Part shown: piece after piece, positions 24,073 to 31,043 of the stretch
Position numbering within the stretch: the stretch's first letter is position 1
How the letters are laid out: each line of letters opens with the position of its first letter
Origin: Nocardia tenerifensis NBRC 101015
GTDB taxonomy: Bacteria > Actinomycetota > Actinomycetes > Mycobacteriales > Mycobacteriaceae
Direction: 5' to 3'
Assembly: GCF_000308715.1 (NCBI RefSeq)
Contig: NZ_BAGH01000180.1
Location: 1 to 36,930, forward strand
Length of the DNA: 36,930 nt
Translations under genes and position numbers: made by a program
The notes under the pieces: model-generated
Database searches by the model: none
Told to the model about the DNA's origin: nothing
Seen by the model: the letters and a program-made list of their open reading frames with translations, nothing else

Positions 24073-24753
24073 GTGACGTTGTCCCTGGTAGTTCCCATAT
24101 TCGGCCCACCGGCCGCCGGTAAAACCACGCTGACCTTGCGCCTTCAATCGCCGGGACGGCGGATCTTCCGGCTGCGCGAGCACGTGCCGCAAGAGGTTTT
24201 GGCCGCGACGGCCAGCAGCAGCGGACGCCTGGGCTGGATCGACGAGTTCACCGTCGGCGATGCCCTCCGCTCATATTTCGTTGCCGCTTATGAAGATTCG
24301 GATGTTCACACAATCCTGCTGGACAACTTCCCCGGATCGGCGAGCCAGGTCGACCAGTTGCTGGCGACGCTCTGGACGTTGACGCCATCGCCGCACATCG
24401 AGCCCATCGAAGTGCTGACGGATGCACGAACGCTCAAGCAGCGAGCCAAGACTCGCAAGGTGTGTCACCGGTGCGAACGCGACCCGATTCGCGATCCACG
24501 CCTTCCGGTAGTACCGAGCACCGAGGACCCATGGCAGTGCGGTCATTGCGGCGGCCTGCTGCATCCGAGGCGAGGCGACTCTCCGCGGTTGTTCAAGGCC
24601 AGGTTGCAGCGCTACCACCAAACGGCTGCTGGCATCCGGGCGGGCTTTACAGATTCCGGCATTGCCGTGACCCAACTCGATACCACCAACACCATTGACG
24701 GGGCGGCGGATCTGCTTGCCCCACTCCTCATTTCACGGAGTTCATCGCTATGA
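24073..24753 (+). CDS. nucleoside monophosphate kinase-like P-loop protein with zinc-ribbon lid
   Basis: 226 residues, GTG start preceded by GAAAGGGG. Walker A is FGPPAAGKTTLTLRL (residues 10-24), as in adenylate kinases. A lid-like four-cysteine site follows: C131-x2-C134 (KVCHRCERD) and C156-x2-C159 (WQCGHCGG), matching the zinc-bearing lid of some adenylate kinases, then an Arg-rich helix (HPRRGDSPRLFKARLQRYHQ). The region LLDNFPGSASQVDQL corresponds to the DGFPR motif of adenylate kinase, with N replacing G and S in place of R, so classical NMP-kinase activity is uncertain. Its stop overlaps the radical SAM start (ATGA), implying coupled production. It probably phosphorylates a nucleotide-like intermediate or cofactor (inference). 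Confidence 0.82.
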   Translation: MTLSLVVPIFGPPAAGKTTLTLRLQSPGRRIFRLREHVPQEVLAATASSSGRLGWIDEFTVGDALRSYFVAAYEDSDVHTILLDNFPGSASQVDQLLATLWTLTPSPHIEPIEVLTDARTLKQRAKTRKVCHRCERDPIRDPRLPVVPSTEDPWQCGHCGGLLHPRRGDSPRLFKARLQRYHQTAAGIRAGFTDSGIAVTQLDTTNTIDGAADLLAPLLISRSSSL

Positions 24754-25907
24754 CGACTGTTGACCTACCTGTCCCACTTCTCAGAGGCAAAAGTGATGGC
24801 TACGGCCATGCTCGGATGCCTCGTGGTGCCAACGTCCGGGAGCCGGAGCGGATTGACCGCGTCGCCTACGGGCGCTTCCGCAATGTGTATCTGTACATCA
24901 CCGAAGCCTGCCAACTGCGCTGCGAGCACTGCTACATGGGCGAACGGCTCGACCGGGCACTCAAGATGCCGCTGCAGCAGATCGTGGATACGCTCGCCAC
25001 CTGGCGCCGGCTGGGCGGCAGCAAGTTGACTCTCCTCGGCGGCGAACCAACATTGCATCCGTCCTACTGCGGCGCCGTCCGGATGAGTCGCCAGCTGGGC
25101 TACGAGCACGTCATCACCACGACGAACGCGCAGAAGCCAGCTCTCAAGAAGTTCCGGCAGCTGGAACCCGAGGACTTCGCCTATGTGCAGGTCAGCATGG
25201 ATGGCGGTAGCAGCGAAACCCACGATGCCATTCGCGGCGCCGGGACCTTCGACATCGCCCTCGACACCACGGCGGAGCTGACCTACCGCGGCTTCGACAC
25301 CCGGATCATCTGCACGGTCAACAAAGCCAACCAGGGTGACGTCTTGAAGTTGCTGAAGCATGCCGATGAGCTGGGGGCCAGCTTGGTCAAGTTCCATGTC
25401 TTCTCGACCATCGGCACCGGACACGGCAATTCAGAAATGGCGATGACACCGCCGAAGTGGATCGAGTTCTGCGACATGCTCAATCAGGTTGCGCCGGAAT
25501 ATAAAACGCGGGTGTGGTACCAGCCGACGTATGCCCGACGCGACCAGATGGAGCGCTACGCAGCCGAGGGCTACCAGGGATGCATCGGCCGGACGCTGGA
25601 TCGGATCTCGATCTTTCCGGACGGCCGCTGCTACGTCTGCTCGTACCTGTTCGACACCGATCTGTACTTCGCCCAGATGGTGGACGGCCAAGTGCAGCTG
25701 AATCACGGAGTCAACGAGTTCGATCTGTTCACCAGTGCCCTCGCCGAAAGTTCCTGCGGAGGGTGCAAAGTCAGCGCCTGTATGGGCGGTTGCCCGGCCG
25801 AGGAATTGGTAATGGGCAAAGCATCCTGCGACGCCTACGACGACATCGTGCCGGTCTGCCGGTTGTGGAAATCCAGCGCGAAAGACGAATCCGAAGCCGA
25901 GAAGTGA
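24750..25907 (+). CDS. radical SAM protein with SPASM-type C-terminal Fe-S domain
   Basis: 385 residues. The [4Fe-4S]-SAM motif C54-x3-C58-x2-C61 is in ITEACQLRCEHCYMG, followed by the SAM-contacting LTLLGGEPTLHP and TTTNAQK. The C-terminus matches a SPASM auxiliary-cluster pattern: C278-x13-G292-x4-C297, then C336-x2-C339-x4-C344-x3-C348, with C360 and C370 beyond. Most SPASM enzymes modify peptides (RiPP or quinone-cofactor maturation) or protein side chains; a few act on small molecules. No RRE-like N-terminal domain and no obvious precursor peptide gene were found nearby, so the substrate is open. Coupled to the upstream kinase by ATGA; the cupin-like gene follows after GAGGAAG with a 9-base gap. 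Confidence 0.93.
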   Translation: MTTVDLPVPLLRGKSDGYGHARMPRGANVREPERIDRVAYGRFRNVYLYITEACQLRCEHCYMGERLDRALKMPLQQIVDTLATWRRLGGSKLTLLGGEPTLHPSYCGAVRMSRQLGYEHVITTTNAQKPALKKFRQLEPEDFAYVQVSMDGGSSETHDAIRGAGTFDIALDTTAELTYRGFDTRIICTVNKANQGDVLKLLKHADELGASLVKFHVFSTIGTGHGNSEMAMTPPKWIEFCDMLNQVAPEYKTRVWYQPTYARRDQMERYAAEGYQGCIGRTLDRISIFPDGRCYVCSYLFDTDLYFAQMVDGQVQLNHGVNEFDLFTSALAESSCGGCKVSACMGGCPAEELVMGKASCDAYDDIVPVCRLWKSSAKDESEAEK

Positions 25908-25916
25908 GGAAGCCAA

Positions 25917-26570
25917 ATGGATGACATGGAGCGCATCGCCGAGAATCTGTGCTGGATTGATTGGAACGACATCGACGATGTCGAGATCAACTGTCGTGAG
26001 GCGCTAAACGAACTTGCGGCCGAACCGCGGATCGTGCGCGAGCGGTTGGACGATCTGCCCAACAGGCCAGAGCTACTCGCCATGTGTGAGCACTACGACA
26101 TCCTGGACAAGATCGTGCTGCACAGCGACGACGATCCGGGTATCCGCATGCGGCTGCATGTCTTTTTGCCGGGCTACTTCGACCGGCCGCACAACCACCG
26201 CTGGTCGTACGCCAGCCGGATTCTGCGCGGTCAATACCGGCATTATCTCTTCGGGAACACAGAGGTGGATGAGCAGATGGACCCGAACAAGCTGCCAGTT
26301 CTCCAAGCTCGGGAGGAGCCGATCGGCACGAGCTACGCCCTGCACCACTCGATGGTGCATGCGGTGGTAGCAGAGCCGTTCACGGTATCGCTGGTGGTAC
26401 GCGGGCCTGCGGTCAAGGAGAAGTTCTTGGTGATGGACCGGCATGCAGGCACCGCCTGGTGGCAGTACGGGGCGAAGGATGAATCTGCCGAAGAGACCGA
26501 GCGCAAGCGGCTGACGCCGGACCGGTTGCAGGAGGTGCGAGGGCAGTTGACGGAGTGGGGATTGTTCTAG
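25917..26570 (+). CDS. cupin-like protein of unknown function
   Basis: 217 residues, cytoplasmic. A beta-barrel pattern with possible metal ligands is visible: R90-P-H92-N-H94 (PHNHRWSYASRILRGQYRHY), and H143/H144/H148 in SYALHHSMVHAVVAEPF, followed by VSLVVRGP. This arrangement is that of a mononuclear-iron cupin such as the cysteine dioxygenase group, but I cannot place it in a named family. RBS GAGGAAG precedes the ATG. It forms an operon with the NMP-kinase-like and radical SAM genes and may oxidise or epimerise the product of the radical SAM enzyme, or serve as a sensor (both inference). Confidence 0.8.
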   Translation: MDDMERIAENLCWIDWNDIDDVEINCREALNELAAEPRIVRERLDDLPNRPELLAMCEHYDILDKIVLHSDDDPGIRMRLHVFLPGYFDRPHNHRWSYASRILRGQYRHYLFGNTEVDEQMDPNKLPVLQAREEPIGTSYALHHSMVHAVVAEPFTVSLVVRGPAVKEKFLVMDRHAGTAWWQYGAKDESAEETERKRLTPDRLQEVRGQLTEWGLF

Positions 26571-26638
26571 CCGAGCTGGCCGGCCGTCGCGCAATGATAG
26601 GCATCGGGCTCTCGCCGTGATGCCCTAAGATTCGGCGC

Positions 26639-27250
26639 GTGACGGCCTTTCAATGGGTCCAGGCCGCTGGCATCGGATTCACGATCGCCAGCGCGTTGTT
26701 AGGGATTCCGGTTGCCTGGCAACACTGGGCGCGCGAGCGTCGACTTGCCGCGCGTATCGAACGGCAGGACAAGGTGATTCAGGCAATCGAGGATGGCGAG
26801 GTGCAACGCGTTCTGCACGACGACAATGCACAGTCCGCCTTACGGCTCGCTGCGATACGAGCTGTCCGGCCTGACCCTTCCACACTTGTCACGCTGGCAT
26901 TCGGGGCTTCGGTCGCTATCGTGTCGGTTCCGCTATTGGCGATCGGATCGACTGCCCAATCTGCCCTCTCGTCAATAGCGAGCACTCTGTCGGGCGTTGG
27001 TCTTGGCGTGATTGTCCACGGTTTGGTGCAGCTCGCTGCGCTGGAGCGTTATCGAAGGGAATACGTCGCGCTCGACGCGCCAAAGGAGTTCGTCCCAACC
27101 CCGAGTCCGTTCACAGTCGAGTCTGCGTTGCGATGGCTTGAAATCGTCGGGCGTCGCGCTGTCCGACCCATCGCAACACGTCTACGCGCGCGACGGCTAC
27201 GAAAGCTTTGGACAGCATGGCATCCCGCTATCCGGCCAGATCCTGACTGA
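26639..27250 (+). CDS. membrane protein of unknown function
   Basis: 203 residues, GTG start. Three hydrophobic segments are visible: about residues 6-26 (QAAGIGFTIASALLGIPVAW), 85-105 (LVTLAFGASVAIVSVPLLA) and 108-130 (ALSSIASTLSGVGLGVIVHG). Between the first two is a charged helix (RLAARIERQDKVIQAIEDGE). The C-terminus is strongly basic (RRAVRPIATRLRARRLRKLW) and likely cytosolic. No family is recognised. It starts 68 bases after the cupin-like gene on the same strand and could be in the same transcript. Its end overlaps the 3' end of the decayed PfkB gene on the other strand. Confidence 0.7.
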   Translation: MTAFQWVQAAGIGFTIASALLGIPVAWQHWARERRLAARIERQDKVIQAIEDGEVQRVLHDDNAQSALRLAAIRAVRPDPSTLVTLAFGASVAIVSVPLLAIGSTAQSALSSIASTLSGVGLGVIVHGLVQLAALERYRREYVALDAPKEFVPTPSPFTVESALRWLEIVGRRAVRPIATRLRARRLRKLWTAWHPAIRPDPD

Positions 27251-28177
27251 AGGCAACAGTGCGGTGAGCTGATCTAGTCATGGTTAGCGCTTGCAGTTCG
27301 TCCAAGCTCGGCAGTGGGGCACTGTGGTGTCGTGCGCACCGGAGTGCCCCACTGGCCGATCCGAGCAACATACTTCGCTCCATCGATCACCCGGCACGCA
27401 GGCCATAGAGCAGGCCACCGGAAAACGCCGCACCAGCACTATGGGTATGGCGAACGGCGACCGGGAAGGCAGGTACCGAGAGTTGTTCCGACCGACTGAC
27501 AGCGACCGCACCGAAGGCACCGGTCGTCACGATTACCCACCGTGCGCCAGTCTGGGCCAGCAGCGATCTGGCCTGGGCTGGTGCTTCTTCGTGGTCGACG
27601 TCATCGACGTTGGTTTGAATCAGGAGGTGTGGGTGGCCGCGGAGGGCAGTGGCTACGGACTCCGAGAGATCGGAGCCGCCGAGGTTGAGGGGGATTGGCA
27701 CCTCGGCCGTTTGGCCGGCGCCGATCACACGCAAGGCTGCTTGCTCAATGACTTCGTAGCAATCGACGTAGAGGAACGACGCCGGGGCGAATGGCGTCAG
27801 GTCTATCTGCTTCAGGCTGGCGACGACATCGGGCAGATGGGCGAACCAGGTCCGGGTGTGATCGTCGTCGGCAGCGACAACAATCCGTGGGTGATGGCTT
27901 CTGGCCGGATCGTGAAGGCGTATTCGACGGCGCGCTCCTCTAGCCAGTAGTGAACGAATCTGCCGTGGTCATCGCTGCCAATATCGTTGGTAACCAACAG
28001 GGTCGGCGCTCCGAGAGCTGCGAGCGCCGCCGCTGTTGTCGGCCCGTCAGCGGCGACGGACCATTCAATACTTCGGATCTCGGCCCCATGGTTTGCACGC
28101 GGAAACTGAGGCACGGTCCATAACTCCGCCAGCGCCAGGTAGCTGACGCACGCCACCGGCCCGGACCGAAGTGTCAC
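27228..28177 (-). pseudogene. PfkB/ribokinase-family sugar or nucleoside kinase, inactivated
   Basis: The N-terminal frame, from a GTG at 28177, reads VTLRSGPVACVSYLALAEL through LGAPTLLVTNDIGSDDHG to FTIRPEAITHG. One base is then missing near 27885-27893 and the next frame continues IVVAADDDHTRTWFAHLPDV. The same frame carries NLGGSDLSE, VIVTTGAFGAVAVSR and AGAAFSGGLLYGLRAG. There it meets an in-frame TGA at 27387-27389, probably from TGG, and then continues in the same frame SMERSMLLGSASGALRCARH to a TAG at 27228. Restoring one base gives exactly 317 codons, normal for PfkB. The GAGD motif reads SAGAAF, lacking the usual Asp. It follows the Nudix gene after five bases, so both formed one operon. 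Two independent lesions indicate genuine decay. Confidence 0.85.
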
Positions 28178-28182
28178 GATAG

Positions 28183-28650
28183 CTACCAGCCGTAGACCGA
28201 GAAGCTGTTGCCGTCAGCGATGGACTGCATGGCCACCCGGCAATAGTCGATCATGTGCTCGGGCAGTTCATCTGCTGAAAACCAGTGCAGCTCAGCACAT
28301 TTGTCTGGCTCTTGGTTCTTCGACTCGCCCTGCCAGTTGCGCACTGTGAAGAAGAAGGTCATGCGGCCACCAGATGATGAGTTGTGCATGATGTGGGCGA
28401 AGTGGACGTCCTCCGGCTTGATCGTCACCCCGATTTCTTCGTCGGCTTCACGGATCAGGGCGGCGATCACAGATTCGTCGGCTTCAAGATGACCGGACGG
28501 CAGGTGCCAGGCCCCATCTTCAAATCCGGTGTTCTGACGTTGACCGAAGAGCACATCGTCGCCGCGACGCAGCACAAGGTGAACGTCGCCAGTGACCTTG
28601 TGGCGGCGGGTATCTGAGCCGTGAGCTTGTTTGGTGACTGTGTCAGTCAT
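28183..28650 (-). CDS. Nudix hydrolase
   Basis: 155 residues. The Nudix box matches GX5EX7REUXEEXGU at G53, E59, R67-E68, E71-E72 and G74 (GHLEADES, then READEEIGV). The fold context is VHLVLRRGDDVLFGQR before it and AHIMHNSSSGGRMTFFFTVR after. Family members hydrolyse nucleoside diphosphates linked to another group (X), including oxidised nucleotides; the specificity is not visible. The start at 28650 (MTDTVTKQ) has GAGGGGAC upstream; an in-frame ATG at 28674 would add eight residues. Divergent from the small plus-strand ORF, with a near-perfect palindrome between them. The PfkB remnant is directly downstream. Confidence 0.92.
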   Translation of the reverse strand: MTDTVTKQAHGSDTRRHKVTGDVHLVLRRGDDVLFGQRQNTGFEDGAWHLPSGHLEADESVIAALIREADEEIGVTIKPEDVHFAHIMHNSSSGGRMTFFFTVRNWQGESKNQEPDKCAELHWFSADELPEHMIDYCRVAMQSIADGNSFSVYGW

Positions 28651-28745
28651 GAAGTAAAAGTCCCCTCTTTCCATAGTAGTTGAGCTGGGGTTTTGCGACA
28701 AGAACGACCGAACGAGGTCAGCCTAATCCTCAGGGCGGCAGGGAA

Positions 28746-28764
28746 TATACGCCGGGCGTATACC
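28746..28764. promoter_or_regulatory. shared 19-bp motif, copy 2, within a perfect palindrome
   Basis: TATACGCC-G-GGCGTATA (28746-28762) is a perfect 8-1-8 inverted repeat. Read as TATACG-N7-TATACC it repeats the 23967 element with the same spacing. It lies 96 bases upstream of the Nudix start, in the divergent promoter. Confidence 0.65.
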
Positions 28765-28854
28765 GACTAACGGGTTACGGCATGGACCCGTCGCGGCGGC
28801 CGATTAACCCTCGTTACCAGGCAATTTGCCAACAACGGAACGGGGATGATGGAC

Positions 28855-29166
28855 ATGCGGAAACCGCGTTACATTCGGATCGAGTCCGGTGAATTGAGGC
28901 TGGACTACCAGGCATCGGCGGAGCAGGCGCAGAACGTGGCCGACGAATTGAGCAGCGGCTACTCAGAGCTTGAGCTTCGCGTGATCGTTGACGACAACGT
29001 AAGCGACCATCTACCGCCGGTGGTGGCCGGTGTCGTCCCCGCCATACCGCTTCGCCTTCTGCCACGATCTGCTCGAACCACCGTGCAGGCTATGACGCGT
29101 GGGCCGCGTGGCAACTCCTGTGCAGGCTCGTCGAAGACAGTGGGTTGGATTGGACTGGGCTCGTGA
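28855..29166 (+). CDS. small protein of unknown function, possibly frameshifted
   Basis: From ATG 28855 (MRKPRYIRIESGELRLDYQA) the first about 55 residues have a convincing coding pattern with mixed helix/strand (EQAQNVADELSSGYSELELR, VIVDDNVSDHLPPV). After about position 29020 the frame turns arginine/serine-rich and loses conviction up to its stop at 29166. Meanwhile another frame becomes plausible (see next entry), suggesting the true gene changes frame near 29020-29080. Alternative in-frame ATGs at 28846 and 28849 exist. No family is recognised. It is divergent from the Nudix gene and downstream of the palindrome at 28746. Confidence 0.4.
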   Translation: MRKPRYIRIESGELRLDYQASAEQAQNVADELSSGYSELELRVIVDDNVSDHLPPVVAGVVPAIPLRLLPRSARTTVQAMTRGPRGNSCAGSSKTVGWIGLGS

Positions 29167-29225
29167 GCGCGGCGGCGCCGAAGGAGTTCGTTCCCAAGGC
29201 CGAGCTGGAAGGCGGCCTGTGGTGA
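29073..29225 (+). pseudogene. probable continuation of the preceding ORF in another frame
   Basis: This frame, open from 28992, reads SNHRAGYDAWAAWQLLCRLV, then EDSGLDWTGLVSAAAPKEFV and PKAELEGGLW, to TGA at 29223. Amino-acid composition and hydrophobic spacing look real, but there is no own start with a ribosome-binding site. I take it as the displaced C-terminal part of the 28855 gene. The segment APKEFVP also occurs in the membrane protein ending at 27250, which may be chance. Confidence 0.35.
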
Positions 29226-29479
29226 GCGAATCGCGCCTTGAGGTCATACGTCCGGTCACGTGGCTTGAGCGACTAGCAAAAGAACTGCGTCGCAACAGGA
29301 TCGAGGTCTCCACGGTCGCCGACCCCGGCTTGCGGGCCCAGCAGAATGGGCTGCCGATCCTGTCAGGGACGATACCGGACCAGCCGCGGTTCGGGGTTGC
29401 GCAAGGCGGCGAGGAAGCCGAAAGCTTTCAGTTCGGCGATCCCACGGGGACAGAACGGAATTGGCCGATGCCGAAGTAG
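29222..29479 (+). CDS. small hypothetical protein
   Basis: 85 residues from a GTG that overlaps the preceding stop (GTGA): VSESRLEVIRPVTWLERLAK, then ELRRNRIEVSTVADPG and so on to RNWPMPK. The overlap geometry and the first 45 residues look coding. The glycine/glutamate-rich end (GVAQGGEEAESFQFGD) is less clear. No family is recognised. It would be the last gene of the lower-GC segment. Confidence 0.35.
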   Translation: MSESRLEVIRPVTWLERLAKELRRNRIEVSTVADPGLRAQQNGLPILSGTIPDQPRFGVAQGGEEAESFQFGDPTGTERNWPMPK

Positions 29480-29528
29480 GGCTCGATGATCGTCCCGACA
29501 GTGAAGTGTTCGGCTTCAGTGGCCCGGG

Positions 29529-30128
29529 TCAGGTCGGCGGATTTGTGCGGTAGGAGGTGAGGAGGGTGCGGGCGGCTTCGGGGAGGTCGATGTCGAGCCA
29601 GTCGGGGAGGGTGGGGGCGTGGCGGCGGAGGGTGGCGTAGGGGAGGTCTACGACGACGCGGCTGACGGCGTCGAGCTCGCGCTCGCCCGCGCGGCCGAAC
29701 AGGCCGGTGGCGATGCGGCGCAGGTGTTCGCGCAGGGGGGCGTTCATGGTGGCCAGGCGGGCGCGGAAGTCGTCGTCGGGGCCGCCGTCGAGCAGGTCGT
29801 TGAACCGCACGTTCAGCAGAAGTCTTGCGTCGTCGGGTAATTCGCGGCCGAAGGTGAGCGCGGCGCACACCATGGCGACGCCGGCCTCGACCGGGTCGGG
29901 CTGCTCGGCGGCCGCGAGAACCCCGCTCTGGAACCGCTCCAGCGCCCGCAGCCACGCGGCGGTGACCAGACCGTTGCGGTTGCCGAAGCGGTGATACAGC
30001 GTGCCGACCGGTGCGCCGCTCGTCTCGGCGATCGCCGCCACGCTGGCGGCGCGGGGACCGTCGGCGAGCACGAGGGCGCGCGCTGCGTCGAGGATCACGT
30101 CGGTGTCGTGCTTGCGGGGAGGCGCCAT
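29529..30128 (-). CDS. TetR family regulator
   Basis: 199 residues, ATG at 30128. The helix-turn-helix is ASVAAIAETSGAPVGTLYHR followed by FGNRNGLVTAAW. The C-terminal half contains LNVRFNDLLDG and the helical end SRVVVDLPYATLRRHAP. It is divergent from the SRPBCC gene pair; only 21 bases separate the two start codons, and this gap contains a 10-bp palindrome (GTACTAGTAC). The regulator therefore most probably represses the SRPBCC pair and itself (inference). High GC and long shadow frames mark the return to host-like composition. Confidence 0.9.
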   Translation of the reverse strand: MAPPRKHDTDVILDAARALVLADGPRAASVAAIAETSGAPVGTLYHRFGNRNGLVTAAWLRALERFQSGVLAAAEQPDPVEAGVAMVCAALTFGRELPDDARLLLNVRFNDLLDGGPDDDFRARLATMNAPLREHLRRIATGLFGRAGERELDAVSRVVVDLPYATLRRHAPTLPDWLDIDLPEAARTLLTSYRTNPPT

Positions 30129-30138
30129 GTACTAGTAC
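30129..30138. promoter_or_regulatory. short palindrome between divergent TetR and SRPBCC genes
   Basis: GTACTAGTAC directly abuts the tetR start codon and is 12 bases before the SRPBCC start. It is a plausible core of the TetR operator, although short. Confidence 0.4.
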
Positions 30139-30149
30139 GTTCCTTCTAT

Positions 30150-30518
30150 ATGGAGCGTTTGTCCTATATCGATGAGCATGCCAGATCCGTCGACGCGAAT
30201 CGCGACCGGGCCTGGAAAGCCCTGCTGAAAGTCGTCTGCAAGGACCCGGCGGACCCGTCCACGGTGCCGAGCGGTTTCGTCCTGGACTCCGCCGCGCCGC
30301 CCACCCGGCTCGCCATGAAGGGCCGCCACTGGTTCGCGGAGTACGCCTTGATCTTCGAGCTCGACGACGAGGGCGGGAACCGAACCCGCATCCGCGCCGA
30401 GTCCTGGGGCAATTTCCCCGGCCTGCACGGCAAGCTCTATCGCGCGCTGGTGATCGGCAGCGGCGGGCACAGAATCGTCGTGCGCCGCATGCTCCGTCAG
30501 ATCGCGGCCGCCGCATGA
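30150..30518 (+). CDS. small SRPBCC-like protein
   Basis: 122 residues. The pattern YIDEHARSVDANRDRAWKAL, then KGRHWFAEYALIFELDDEG and TRIRAESWGNFPGLHGKLYR, fits the START/SRPBCC lipid- or ligand-binding fold (beta sheet with a long C-terminal helix). It binds a small hydrophobic ligand by family; no catalytic residues can be named. ATG at 30150 has no clear ribosome-binding site and may be leaderless, since the promoter must lie in the 21-base gap to tetR and inside it. Its stop overlaps the next start by ATGA. Confidence 0.75.
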   Translation: MERLSYIDEHARSVDANRDRAWKALLKVVCKDPADPSTVPSGFVLDSAAPPTRLAMKGRHWFAEYALIFELDDEGGNRTRIRAESWGNFPGLHGKLYRALVIGSGGHRIVVRRMLRQIAAAA

Positions 30519-31033
30519 ACCCCGGCCTCGCCTGGGGCGCCACCGCCGCCGAGCGCGTCGACCCGCTGCCCTGTGACGACCTGCAACCCGTTGCCCTGCA
30601 AGCAGATCGGGCCATCAGCATCGACGCGCCCTACGGCCTGGTCTATGCGTGGCTGTGCCAATTGCGTGTCGCCCCATACAGTTACGACCTGCTCGACCGC
30701 CGGGGCCGTACCAGCCCACGCCGTCGCGACCCCCGCCTCACCGAACTCGAAGTGGGACAACGCTTCATGGGTCAGTTCACCCTCGCCTCCTTCGCGCTGA
30801 GCGAGCATCTCACCCTGACCGCCGGGAACATCGCCGTCACCTACGCGGTGCGCCCCGAAGCAGACGGCACCCGCCTGGTAGTCCGGGTCCGTATGGGCGG
30901 CCCACGCCTGCCCGCCCACCTCCTGGCCCTCGGCGATCTCATCATGATGCGCAAGCAACTACTGACGCTCAAGGACCTGGCAGAGGCCGAAGACCGCGCC
31001 GAGCCGGGCGACCGACTCACGCAACGGTCGTAG
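30515..31033 (+). CDS. SRPBCC family protein
   Basis: 172 residues. SRPBCC features are QADRAISIDAPYGLVYAWLC with the typical Trp-leading helix, ELEVGQRFMGQFTLASFALS, and the C-terminal helix ALGDLIMMRKQLLTLKDLAE. It is translated from an ATG overlapping the stop of the smaller SRPBCC gene, so the two are made together and may pair. No pathway can be assigned. The alpha/beta hydrolase follows after 10 bases and may share the transcript and the TetR control. Confidence 0.8.
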   Translation: MNPGLAWGATAAERVDPLPCDDLQPVALQADRAISIDAPYGLVYAWLCQLRVAPYSYDLLDRRGRTSPRRRDPRLTELEVGQRFMGQFTLASFALSEHLTLTAGNIAVTYAVRPEADGTRLVVRVRMGGPRLPAHLLALGDLIMMRKQLLTLKDLAEAEDRAEPGDRLTQRS

Positions 31034-31043
31034 TATTCGATCT

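Larger units (their letters stand above)
20843..29479. other. lower-GC accessory segment
   Basis: Compared with both flanks, genes here use A/T-ending codons much more often (for example 24270-24310 and 26120-26260). Spacers contain AT-rich stretches, and the long opposite-strand shadow frames seen in the flanks are shorter. Contents are a 2H phosphoesterase, a hydrolase, a zinc-ribbon regulator, an NMP-kinase-like protein, a radical SAM-SPASM enzyme, a cupin-like protein, a membrane protein, a Nudix hydrolase, a decayed PfkB gene and small ORFs. No integrase, tRNA or flanking repeat was found, so acquisition by transfer is an inference from composition only. Confidence 0.6.

Noticed and set aside
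24750..25907. Prokaryotic viperin (antiviral ddh-nucleotide synthase) for the radical SAM gene beside an NMP-kinase-like gene
   Set aside because: The pairing is tempting, but the protein has a SPASM-type seven-cysteine C-terminus and a CQLRCEHCYMG motif, unlike the viperin CNYKCGFCFHT type.
24000..26640. A RiPP precursor peptide gene near the radical SAM-SPASM enzyme
   Set aside because: No short ORF with a ribosome-binding site and leader/core character was found in the gaps; spaces between the genes are too short.
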